From: Phoronis ovalis
Lineage: Eukaryota > Phoronida > Phoronidae
Reading direction: 5' to 3'
Assembly: GCA_028565635.1 (NCBI GenBank)
Contig: JAOXYB010018627.1
Location: forward strand, 19,636 to 34,836
DNA: 15,201 bases
Position numbers and translations under genes: made by a program. The notes under the pieces were generated by a model. It did not search any database, was not told where the DNA came from, and saw only the letters and a list, made by a program, of their open reading frames with translations. Of this stretch, positions 1 to 8,910 are shown in pieces. Numbering within the stretch: position 1 is the stretch's first letter; every line of letters begins with the position of its first letter.

Positions 1-100
1 GGGTTCTTTGTTCGTTGAGCAAGGACCCTTTTCATTAGGACACTGGTACATCCGGGTCCTAAGATCCATGCTCAACGAACTTGGTATGCGGATGTTACAC
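1..100. repeat. Imperfect inverted repeat (hairpin) at the left edge
   Basis: GTTCGTTGAGCA (10-21) is exactly complementary to TGCTCAACGAAC (69-80). Inside it, AGGACCC (22-28) pairs with GGGTCCT (54-60), so about 19 base pairs close a loop of roughly 25 bases with a small bulge. GGGTTCTTTG (1-10) can alternatively pair with CAAGGACCC (20-28), so two folds compete. The window starts inside or at the edge of this structure. It could be one end of a larger foldback element, but no matching partner is seen elsewhere in the window. No coding or tRNA features are recognised here. Confidence 0.5.
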
Positions 101-1231
101 AGCCCTACAGTGAGGTGCTGCCACGTTCCTCCCAATCATCAACTACCTAACTTTTGCACTACAGTAATCGACTACTGCTATTCAGCTAATGTTCAATTCA
201 ATGGATGAAGAATAGCAAAACACATTGGGAATTAAGAGCATACAGTTAGTAAATAGAAGCAGGAAATATTCATGGGGAAAGACCACTTGCTCAGTTTGAA
301 CATCAGGAGATACGCTATTCTAATTATGAATCATGCACTATGTTGATTTAACATTGACAGTATACTTGATCAGCACTGTTAGATCCCGTTATTCCGTTAT
401 TACATTACTGACTCAAGTCTCATGCAAAGAAATGTGATTAACTGTGTTTGTAATTTCGATCAATATATCTAAATTTTGATCAGTTGGGAATTTGCCAGTC
501 AATTACCATACAAATCTTACGATTACTGGTAATCAGCAAGTTGAAGCATGTAGAGAAAGTCGATAAACCAGACTGTTTGGAGAAATGAGACCCTAAGCAA
601 CAACCTGTAGAACTGTGTGCAACAGATATTTCTAAAACATCATGTATGTCGAAAGAAGATATAACAAAGACTATCGTTGTTACTTTAGCAACTTTAATAA
701 CACCCAAGTTAGCACTATCCCGCTGTCAACTATTAATTAGATCCCGAATTATCTAAAATCCACAGAGACAGTACAAAAGCCTGGCACGAAACAAAAACAA
801 TTAAAGTAAAAACGATGTTTACACTCCGGGGTTTACACATTTGATTCGTAAATGTTGCCGAAAGTGTGCATATTTTATTTTTATAAAAAAAAATTATAAT
901 ATATGTGATAACATGTAATCTGTAAATCGTCGTCACTTTTGGATGCATATCAAAAGGCCCTATAGAGCCATTCTTTTTTTACTGATCGGCATTATGCCTC
1001 ATCGGTCAAAATGGATCATAAAAATATGATTTAGCAAGGACATACACGTTCTACCTTAATAATTTATACGCAAATGTTTCGAATTGAATTAATAATTTTT
1101 TTCTCTAAACAGGCCAAAGAAATTTCGACACGTGACGATTCTCAATAACATGTACCTAGTTCTTAAAAACAAATTATCAATCCATGAGCAGGGCTGTACT
1201 ATTTTTTCATTTATGCCTATGATAGCTTGGA
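101..1231. other. AT-rich non-coding stretch, nothing recognised
   Basis: Open reading frames here are short (75 codons or fewer) and have biased, low-complexity compositions with no family motifs. No convincing splice-bounded exon, RNA gene or mobile element end was recognised. It lies downstream of the Scratch gene and is presumably intergenic. Confidence 0.5.
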
Positions 1232-1494
1232 GAAAAGCGTTATTCGTCCTACAATATGCAGGTTTCTGCAGCAGTTAAAAATTGTAAACATATAATCTAA
1301 GCAGCATTTGACTACATTCTAAGTGTCAAAATGTGCTATTTTTGAAAGTGCCTCATGTGATATAGTATGATTAAAAAGCATTATACGTTCTGCAACATGC
1401 AGGCTATTTCTACAGCACTTAAACACGTGTAGACATATTGTCTAAGCAAATTTTGCATTTGACTCAATTTAAAGCATCAAAATGCCATTACCCA
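1232..1494. repeat. Diverged two-copy tandem repeat, period about 140 bp
   Basis: Copy A (about 1232-1342) and copy B (about 1373-1494) share an ordered series of blocks. These are AAAAGCRTTAT followed by CGT, then TGCAGG, then CTRCAGCA.TTAAA, then ACATAT, TCTAAGCA, CATTTGACT and finally TCAAAATG. The copies carry many substitutions and small indels, so the duplication is old. No coding potential is conserved between them. It may be a relic of a repetitive element or a local duplication. Confidence 0.55.
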
Positions 1495-2740
1495 TTTTCA
1501 CTAAAAGCAGTAAAAAGAATATAGAAAAACAAAGTAAATTTTATTATTAAAAATCGTCGATGTTTATTAGCAAATTGTCTACAAGGAAATTAATGAGACA
1601 ATCTAATCTACTGTGTGACTGTAGTTAGATATGACATCAGTTTTATGGCTTAACAAATAATGTCAACAGCTTTTTTAGGAAAATTTACGTGGGTGAATAT
1701 CAGCAGTTTCTAAAAGATAAAAAACACTACATAAACCTAGTTATCCATAATAAAACATCTATGCAGTAATTAACAAGTACTTAACTGTCTTTTGACGGTT
1801 TGGAAGCTGTTTTTCTTCAAACAATGTCTTGTAACATGTAAAACGGGGACTACCACAAGCTTAAGGCGATTTATGACAAGTCACAGAATATTGCGACTGT
1901 CATATTTTTTTAGGATGAATGATGAAGTTAAATTACAAAAAAATCCAATTTCGATATTCACATACGCAAACTGTAGAGTTAGGACACCCTTTCTTAGCGT
2001 AATGTTATATACAGAGAGTGAACGAACCACAACAGATAATACAATATTAAAAATCTATGCTAATCCTGACATACATTGTATTTACAAATTTTGATCAGTG
2101 CTCAGCTCATTTTTGGTGGGTTATTGTTCGCAATACAAAGAATAGGTACTTTAACAAATTACAAAATTGTTCAATATAGTAATAATACATACATTTTTTT
2201 AAATAAAACAATTCGGTGAGTTTGCTGTTCGCAAGATTATTCAATAAATACATAATTAAAAAACACGTGTTTTTTAAACACGGATAAATCAACATAAACA
2301 ACAAAACGAGTAGAATACATTGCACAAAATTAAGAAAATTAGTAAATTTTCTACGAAAAAACAAAACTCAGTAAACAATAATTGCACTTAAAACAGTTAG
2401 TATCTATAAAATTAGCAACAGCGCAATAAAAATATAACACTTCTATAATAGTAATTGCACAAATAATCTCAAAAAATACAATTAACATTTCCTAAATTAT
2501 ATAGCAAGTTTAAGTTCGGTGACCGCAGGGTAATTAATTGTTCCATAACGGAAACATTTAAATTAAAGAACATTATATATAATATAAGTACATTGCCCTT
2601 ACAGGTTTTCAAAATACAAAATATACAAAAACTATGAAAAATAATACGCACTATTTTACAGATATTGCACGTTCCCGGTCTGTTTTATAATAAAATTTAT
2701 ACAATATTTATATACTTGGAAGATAGTAACCCATTAATCA
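1495..2740. other. AT-rich stretch downstream of Scratch, no gene recognised
   Basis: The sequence is very AT-rich. An open frame of 100 codons on the plus strand (1792-2094) has no recognisable motif or splice context and looks like chance. The end nearest 2855 should contain the 3' UTR of the minus-strand Scratch gene, whose transcript end is not certain. Confidence 0.45.
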
Positions 2741-2746
2741 GCAGCT

Positions 2747-2752
2747 TTTAAT
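2747..2752 (-). terminator. Candidate polyadenylation signal ATTAAA for Scratch
   Basis: On the minus strand ATTAAA occurs about 104 bases after the Scratch stop codon. It is the only AATAAA or ATTAAA hexamer that I find on that strand within several hundred bases after the stop. A T-rich stretch follows at about 2660-2720. The hexamer is a common second-choice poly(A) signal in animals, but AT-rich DNA produces it easily by chance, so the call is weak. Confidence 0.3.
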
Positions 2753-2855
2753 AACTGACACATTAAAACCCGCTGAAAATTTTACTCTATACACTTCGTT
2801 TTAAAAAAATCCATGATTAGTTGGAAGCGTTCCTCGGCCTTGTCATTGCATGCAC

Positions 2856-3565
2856 TTATTCCGTGTCCTTAATACAAGCGGACTCGTAGTGCTTATTCAA
2901 GTAAGATTTTAAGGCAAACGATTTATTGCAGCGCTTGCAAGTGTAATTTTTGAACGAAGAATGAGTTTGCATATGGGCGCGTAAATTAGATCGATCAGCA
3001 AATGATTTGCCACAATGTGCGCATCCAAACGGTTTCTCACCTGTATGAGAACGCATATGTCCTTGCAACAACCACGGGCGACTGAAACTTTTCTTACAAA
3101 CAGTACAAACGTGTTTTAAGCTATGCGTTAAAATATGCATGGACAAAGCAGGCATGCTGACATATACTTTATTGCAGTGAGGGCACTTCTTAGCTGATTG
3201 GCTTTCCAAGCTGCGATGTGTCTGTTTGTGTCGAGATAAATTTGACGAAGTGGCATAGTGTTTTCCGCATTCTGAACAAGTGTATCTTAGTCGATGTTTT
3301 TCTATCCTTTCTTCAGATTTTTTTCTTTTAGATCGTCCATCGCTTACAATAAAAGCGTCATAAGTATAGTCTATTGTTACGCCGCTGAAATTATTTTGCT
3401 TAAATTCTTCAAGTTTATCATCAGTTGATTTGTCACTCGAAATCGAAGATTCTTCATCACCGGAGATAATACTGTGTATTTCACTGGGACTTCCTGTTGT
3501 TGATTCGCCATCCTGACAATCGTCACTAGTGTGGGGGGAAGTAGCTATGACGTCATAGGAATATC
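2856..3565 (-). CDS. scrt: Scratch exon 2 (linker, Scratch motif, five zinc fingers, stop)
   Basis: The exon begins after the acceptor TTTTCGCAG and continues GATATTCC. Its first two bases complete the glycine codon started by the last base of exon 1. The open frame extends about 40 codons further upstream, but that part is hydrophobic, AT-rich intron translation and is not protein. Fingers 1-4 are C2H2 and finger 5 is C2HC (terminal HYESAC), as in Snail and Scratch. The stop codon TAA is at 2858-2856, five residues after the last zinc ligand (IKDTE). Confidence 0.95.
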
Positions 3566-5789
3566 CTGCGAAAATAATAGGGTAAATAATTAAAGAAAAT
3601 GTGAAAATTAATGTATTGACATAAATCAGTCTTGGTAAGTGCATTCCCATATTAAGAAAAATCGACCACACATACAAAATATACATACAGTGACATAATA
3701 TTTTTGTTTCACACGCTGATGATGCAATAAGTACATTATATTACAATTCTATTAGGCACATCACGGAGCGATTATGAATATTTTTACTATAAAAATCAAA
3801 TCACATATTTTCAACTTATTATATTTTCGAACAAATAATAAGAATTAGCACTCATTCATATTATGTTAAAAGGTCACAGTGAAATATTAAAAAAAGATAC
3901 GCTTTGTATAGAACATTTTACATTATTTAACGACAACGTACTTTGTAAAAACAATACCTTGACATATGGGAAAACTTCTAACTACACGATTTTAATCTCA
4001 TAATTTCATTATTCTAAATTTATGATGACATATCATCCGTTTCTAAGCAATGTGCATTAATGCACGCCATTCAATATTAATGCATCAATCTATTATTTAT
4101 AATGAGAAACTTGGCCAACTGTTGATTCGAGTCTATATTTACTTAGCATTATTAGAAAATGTCATAAATTTTTTATTCATGCTGCACTTGTATTCGATTT
4201 TCTTGGGAATGTCGATATATACAAATTGTTCCCTATTAAACAGAATTTGAGTTCTTTAATATGTTGATATTTATAATAAAACTTTAACACAGATATATTA
4301 CTATATTTTTTACGAAACCGTTTAACCTGTTGATTATTTTCCTGTAAAAAGAAAATGTTATTCGATTTCAAAGGCCGTTGTTCTATAAAACATGTTTATG
4401 CTTTATTACAGAATTGTGTTTTTTAATATGGCAACGTTCACAATAAATTACACATATATTACTATAATTTACAACAATTCGTTGAACCTGTTGATATTTT
4501 TTCTACCATTAAAAACATGTCATGAATTTTTTATTCGTTGTTTAACCATTATTCGATTTTCACGTACAAACTTAATTTCATGCCATGAAAGAGAGTTTTT
4601 TTCTCATGAGTAAATGCTTAATATATTCACAGCACAATAAAACTTTATTTCCACGTCCTATATCATTAAGCCTGTTAGTAATTTTTCTACAAATTAGTGT
4701 CATTTCAGAAACACAAGAGATCTTATATTTAACTACTTGTAATCAATATATATGCGCATGGTATGATATTTAACCACACTTCCTTCTCAATGTACATGCC
4801 CTATAGGGAAATCAATATCTGTCAATACCTTAAAAATGTATTTTATCATGAAAGCCAACGCCTGTTGCTTGTTTTCGCGGGTACATTATATGTAGGCAGT
4901 AAATGATTTTAGTAAATTTTTCACCTGTTGCGAAATTACATCCTTTACATCCTCTGGTAACTTTTAATAAGTAAACCGGTAAAAGGAAGATTCTTTTTGT
5001 GTCTAACTTTTATGTTTTCAGGCATTGTAACACTATATGCCGTGACAAATTTATGGAAATGTATGTATTTAAAAATGTCACCTTTTCTATAATTTGTACA
5101 TGTAAGGGCAAGTAATAAAAGGTCATGAATTCAACAGATGCGCCCAGATGGTTGTCTGTCATTTTTAAAGCTATTAGCCATTTTTAAATCCATAAAATAC
5201 TTTAAACAGATGGGTCCCAAGGATTAAGGAGATAAAACGCTAGATAATAAGAGCTTCTTTGATAATTAGTTTAGAAAATGAAAACCTCAAGAAGGTCACA
5301 TATGAGGTATTAGAAAGTGCGGTAGTATAATAAACAATTCAATGTCGCAAACAAAACATAGTTTTACTTCATAAATATATAACACTAGAGACGAATTGTA
5401 TTTATACCTTTCTGGCTCTCTGCTATTTTTTTGGCAGCTAAATATATCTATAGACACATAATTCCAATTAAATTTTCTGTTCAGACTTTATACTACCATA
5501 ATAATATTTAAAATTGCATTTATTACGATAAATCATTAGTATTTAATTCACTGTACTTTTGCTTGTATGTGTAGAATTAATGCAGGCAAAATCTTGAAAA
5601 AAAATCAAGCAATTTACATGATTACGTAATTTACATACCTGGCGTGACTCCTAAACCAAGACGACCATATGAAGAAAGAGGTGTAAAAGGTGAAACAACG
5701 ACATCTGAGTAATCGTCATATTGTCTGGATTCCTTGCAGAAAAACTGATCTCCCAGTCGTACTTTTTTTATCAAAAAAGAACGCGGCAT
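2856..5789 (-). CDS. scrt: Scratch family zinc-finger transcription factor, complete, two exons
   Basis: The coding sequence is the join of 5639-5789 (exon 1) and 2856-3565 (exon 2) on the minus strand, giving 286 residues. Scratch proteins are Snail-superfamily DNA-binding repressors acting in the nucleus, mostly in the nervous system, where they bind E-box sites (family knowledge). The sequence shows an N-terminal SNAG motif MPRSFLIKK at residues 1-9, the corepressor-recruiting tail of this superfamily. A Scratch-specific block, [13 protein letters not shown], lies at about 120-132. Five zinc fingers follow at about 145-167, 176-198, 202-224, 230-252 and 258-281. The linker [10 protein letters not shown] after finger 1, [20 protein letters not shown] across fingers 3-4 and the final [14 protein letters not shown] separate Scratch from Snail. 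Between SNAG and fingers is an acidic, Ser-rich linker. At 286 residues it is compact, because it lacks the Gly/Ala-rich expansions of vertebrate SCRT1. The gene is divergent from the lectin gene to its right. Confidence 0.95.
3566..5638 (-). other. scrt: Scratch intron (phase 1), 2073 bp
   Basis: The donor is CCAG|GTATGT (exon 1 ends at 5639) and the acceptor is TTTTCGCAG|GAT (exon 2 starts at 3565). The phases agree: one base is left at the end of exon 1 and two bases start exon 2. The intron is AT-rich and contains the degenerate repeat array near 4060-4760. Plus-strand open frames inside it (for example 4392-4613 and 4585-4773) are low-complexity products of that array and not genes. Confidence 0.9.
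4060..4760. repeat. Degenerate tandem repeat array in the Scratch intron, unit about 160-210 bp
   Basis: The motif C(A/C)TGTTGAT or CCTGTTAG recurs at 4117, 4326, 4487 and 4671. It is preceded by variants of ATAATAAAACTTTA and ATATATTACTATA, and followed in the better copies by TGTCATRAATTTTTTATTC (near 4160 and 4518) and ATTCGATTTTC (near 4191, 4358 and 4552). The copies differ by many substitutions and indels. Spacings of about 209, 161 and 184 bases fit an old tandem array rather than a recent satellite. No function is evident. Confidence 0.45.
5639..5789 (-). CDS. scrt: Scratch exon 1 (SNAG domain)
   Basis: The start ATG is at 5789-5787 and has A at -3 (GACAATGC), a good Kozak context. 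It encodes MPRSFLIKK, a SNAG motif differing from the usual MPRSFLVKK by a conservative V-to-I change. Basic and aromatic residues follow, then a Ser/Tyr/Pro-rich stretch ([19 protein letters not shown]). It ends at the donor CCAG|GTATGT, leaving one base of a glycine codon that exon 2 completes. A short SNAG exon separate from the finger exon is the usual Scratch arrangement. A 115-codon plus-strand open frame (5690-6037) overlapping this exon is a shadow and not a gene. Confidence 0.93.
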
Positions 5790-6195
5790 TGTCAGCAGTG
5801 TTTGTTAGCAGTATGTATTTAACAGCAGAGCTGATGTTAAATTCTGGTTCACTATTTACATACGCTTTATCTTTGTCGTTCTCTTGTTTTAAATCCTTGG
5901 TCCAATTTCCAATTCAAAGAATTTCTTCTTTGATAATAGTGCTCTTACTAGTTGCGTTCGCTGTCACGATCCTTTATAGGTCTTGCATGAGTACTAATCG
6001 ATCCTCCCTCGTTATAAAGCTTGGCGGAATCGACTAATTTTCATTTATAATGTAATACATTTACGCGGTTAAATTATCAAAAAAACCAGAGCATTAAAAT
6101 ACTAATTATTTTTCATTATGCGCAGTTAGCTTCGGAAATGTGGGAGATTCGACTTTATTGTTTATATCGTTATTCGCGTGCCAACCACGAGTCAG
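5790..6195 (-). other. scrt: Probable Scratch 5' leader
   Basis: This is the stretch between the predicted start site (about 30 bases past the TATA box) and the start codon, roughly 400 bases. It contains a few upstream ATGs on the minus strand. One, at about 6043, opens a ten-codon frame that ends at TAA. The transcription start is inferred and was not observed. Confidence 0.4.
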
Positions 6196-6216
6196 TTCCA
6201 AATTCAGGGCTATCGT

Positions 6217-6225
6217 CCTTTTATA
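6217..6225 (-). promoter_or_regulatory. scrt: TATA box, candidate Scratch core promoter
   Basis: On the minus strand the sequence reads CTATAAAAGG, a near-ideal TATA box, with GC-richer flanks on both sides. It sits about 430 bases upstream of the SNAG start codon in the same orientation. CCAAT boxes further upstream support it as a real core promoter. Confidence 0.6.
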
Positions 6226-6357
6226 GCTTTTCACGGCACGCGACCTTTTGTTTTCTTAGGGAAAGTTATCATCCCCAAACAGCCGGTCAAATCACATAAT
6301 CATACAAGATAAAGATTATATGCTAAATTCATAAACCTTAATTAATCCGCTTACTTG

Positions 6358-6569
6358 ATTGGCTGATTATAATTATTTCTGCGGTCTTATTGGCTGCTTT
6401 ACACAATTAATTCTAATTGGTTAGAAATATAAGCGCGTGTCTCATATTAACATTATTGCAATACGCAAAGTAATTCATTGTAATTTGGAGAATAAGTTCC
6501 ATTAGGGACGAATGCCAGTAATTTATCTCTTTTATTTCTGCACATGCCTATCAAGAGGATTCTGATTGG
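6358..6569 (-). promoter_or_regulatory. Cluster of four CCAAT (NF-Y-type) boxes upstream of Scratch
   Basis: Minus-strand CCAAT pentamers lie at 6358-6362 (CAGCCAATCAAG), 6389-6393 (GCAGCCAATAAG), 6416-6420 (TAACCAATTAG) and 6565-6569 (ACAGCCAATCAG). All share one orientation and have purines before CCAAT, as NF-Y prefers. The first three are spaced 31 and 27 bases apart, roughly three helical turns each. They start about 130 bases upstream of the TATA box. Spacing and orientation make chance unlikely, although function is inferred. Confidence 0.55.
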
Positions 6570-6706
6570 CTGTTTCCCGATAATTCCTTTGTGTGGATTT
6601 CATTTCTCCATTTTCCAAAGAGTGTTGAAAGAATGTTTGAACACAAAACAATAAATAAATTTCATAAAGGGTTTAGTTTGGCCTTGTTCAATTGTATGTA
6701 ACTGAT

Positions 6707-7077
6707 ATAGAAGTCTTATGTCAACATTCTATAAAGATATAACACGGGACAAGGACATTTTATAAACGGGCACGGATCGCGCATGCTGTACATGTCAATA
6801 AAAGAAAACCGATTTTCGATTTTGTATGACTCTTAATATATCCTAGGTTGCAAAACCAAAACAATTTCCTATAATTAATGAAAAAATAGCTCATAGAAGT
6901 CTTATGTCAACATTCTATAAAGATATAACACGGGACAAGGACATTTTATAAACGGGCACGGATCGCGCATGCTGTACATGTCAATAAAAGAAAACCGATT
7001 TTCGATTTTGTATGACTCTTAATATATCCTAGGTTGCAAAACCAAAACAATTTCCTATAATTAATGAAAAAATAGCT
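6707..7077. repeat. Exact 185-bp tandem duplication (period 186)
   Basis: Positions 6707-6891 and 6893-7077 read identically when compared line by line, separated by a single C at 6892. The unit starts ATAGAAGTCTTATG and ends AAAAAATAGCT, and contains ATCGCGCATGCTGTACATG. The absence of any difference points to a very recent duplication, or to an assembly artefact joining two haplotypes or overlapping contigs. It lies about 480 bases upstream of the Scratch TATA box. No open frame or transposon ends are seen in the unit. Confidence 0.9.
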
Positions 7078-8640
7078 GGAATAAATCTTTAAAAAACTTT
7101 GTGTTATATTTCCTGGTCTAAAAGCAGCACCAATGCTACAGCAATTTAAATTTGAGAGCTAGTATATTTTAATAATTTTTAAAGCATTATTTACACCGTC
7201 CCAAGTGTATCTACTAACATGGAGAAATTTCAATCAATCAATCGATTTTTGACGTAATATTACACAAAGAATATAAAAAATGTAATTAGGAATGTTTATC
7301 TTTTCTTATACACAATTATGGTTTCCCACCTGTTGTCCAGGGTTAGTAGTATTCGATGAAGCAGGCTTATTATAATTATTATGATTTCTCAATGAGAATT
7401 CAGCACGTGCCATGTGACAATTGTTTGATTAATGTCAACAGAATCTCAAAAGAATACTTCTAGTATGTTTGCGCATAATCTTTTGTTTAATTGTAATAGC
7501 TAGGCGAGGCGCATACTATGTGTAATACGAGTGTTGTAGATTACTAGTGAATACACCACCTGATCTTGTATGTTTACATTTTACAAAATGCGAGGTAGGT
7601 ACATGTGCATCCTGATAGAGGCCCGACCCAAGTTTCATGCATTTGTTTGTATTTCTCTCACTAATTCTCGTAAAGACCAAAAGTGATAGAATCCAGGAAT
7701 GGAATAAATAATGCTGAAATATAAGAATTTTATTTGGTAGTATTACAGGTTCTTAAATTAGATTGCCTAGCTTTGATGGTATGCAAATTCGCCAGAATAA
7801 AATATATTATTTATTCAATTTTGCCCATTGTTATCATTAAAAAAGTTACTGCATTAATAAAAAAAAACATACAATAAAACTGACGATAAAAAAATACTTT
7901 TTAAGATGTATTGTTTTTACGTTTTCAATAAAACTGAACTGGCGCGTTAATGTTTTATTATCCCTCGGCTGCTATTTTTAGAACATTGTAACAGATGAAC
8001 CACAAGTTTTTCCTACGTCATAATTATGCTTTAATAGTACTTTGTACTCTTAGAAAAAAACTAATCCATTCCTGTAGTACAAAGCCAGTATGGATGTGTA
8101 ATCCGTGATAGTTAATGTCAGAGCACAAAATACGAATCGAACAACATTGCACAATCGGTGACTTCCAGCGCCACCTTTTGAGTATTGACTACACAAACAC
8201 CGTGTGGCGCACCACAGGAAACTGCTTCGTAACATTATCCGGGGGGGGATGCTCTCACCTCTTCCGTAATCCCATAAAACCAAATATCAGTTGCCAAATG
8301 CCAGTATCAGTGCCACTGCCACTGGCAAAGAACCACAGCTCTAGATTGAAAGTTATGATTATTTAAAATAAAACGACGATACTAATAAGCGTTTAGTCTT
8401 GGAGATTACATGAAACTCGGAGAGTATATCCTAGGTCTTAATAATAAAAATAAGAATTTCAGCATTTTAGATTACGCTGGATATTTTATTATAATGCATT
8501 ATATATTGTATAATTGTAGATTATATATTTAGAAAAATATAATATTTTTATTTTAGAATGATTTAAAACCATCAACTCTTTCCGCCATAGCATTGAAGCA
8601 TTGCTGAAATAAATCACGAGGGGTCTTTGTGAAATAGGAA
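7078..8640. other. AT-rich intergenic spacer between the divergent genes
   Basis: No gene is recognised. A GC-richer patch at about 8100-8340 carries two overlapping open frames on opposite strands (77 and 83 codons), a run of eight G and a small inverted repeat (TTGCCA near 8291, TGGCAA near 8325), but no protein or RNA family motif. It may be a decayed repeat insertion. A POU-type octamer ATGCAAAT at 7781-7788 is noted without functional claim. Confidence 0.45.
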
Positions 8641-8846
8641 TTACCTGTAATTGCTATTCACCGGAAAGCGATCACGTGACCCTTGGCTGCACAAATTTCC
8701 CAAAAATTCGCAGCTTGTTTATCTACATATTTGCACATAGTTATAAGAACCACACCCTGAGTCACATGATAGAATCACATCAAATTATGTAGTCCATGTG
8801 GTTGAATGGACGGTGGGAGTTTGGTCAGAATAACATTTTCCACGAA
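8641..8846 (+). promoter_or_regulatory. Putative proximal promoter and 5' leader of the lectin gene
   Basis: The 200 bases before the signal-peptide exon contain a palindromic E-box in the context TCACGTGAC (CACGTG at 8673-8678), of the type bound by USF, MITF or TFE factors. They also contain a consensus AP-1 site TGAGTCA at 8758-8764 and a weak TATA-like TATAAGA at 8742-8748. The transcription start is not determined, so AP-1 could lie just upstream of or just within the transcript. AP-1 input would suit an inducible immune lectin, but that is inference. Confidence 0.3.
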
Positions 8847-8910
8847 ATGACTTTGAGACACGTGAGATGTTTGATTTTAGTTGCGTTTTGCATCAACATT
8901 GCGACTAAAA
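8847..8910 (+). CDS. Lectin gene exon 1: signal peptide
   Basis: The ATG (context CGAAATGA, A at -3) starts MTLRHVRCLILVAFCINIAT, a short basic n-region followed by a hydrophobic core and small residues, typical of a signal peptide of about 20 residues. The exon ends AAAA|GTAAGT, a strong donor, leaving one base. Exon 2 supplies two bases, giving an Asn codon and the sequon NQT right after the predicted cleavage region. The exon is too short for an ordinary open-frame scan and was found by looking for a phase-compatible leader. The pairing with exon 2 is inferred across a 2.3 kb intron. Confidence 0.72.

Noticed and set aside
1792-2094. 100-codon plus-strand open frame
   Set aside because: The composition follows AT-rich background, with no recognisable domain, no splice context and no conserved motif.
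3566-3686. N-terminal extension of the zinc-finger open frame (about 40 hydrophobic residues, signal-like)
   Set aside because: A good acceptor lies at 3566-3567, and the upstream SNAG exon joins there in matching phase, so the extension is intron.
5690-6037. 115-codon plus-strand open frame with hydrophobic segments
   Set aside because: It overlaps the SNAG exon of Scratch on the opposite strand and has no family motif or promoter; it is a shadow frame.
7781-7788. POU octamer ATGCAAAT, also at 9721-9728
   Set aside because: Eight-base words of this composition are expected by chance in 15 kb of AT-rich DNA; no clustering was seen.
8050-8366. Two overlapping open frames and a tRNA-SINE-like B-box (TGTTCGATTCG on the minus strand at 8133-8143)
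   Set aside because: The possible A-box lies only about 20 bases away and matches poorly, no tail or target duplication is visible, and the frames match no family. A decayed repeat remains possible.
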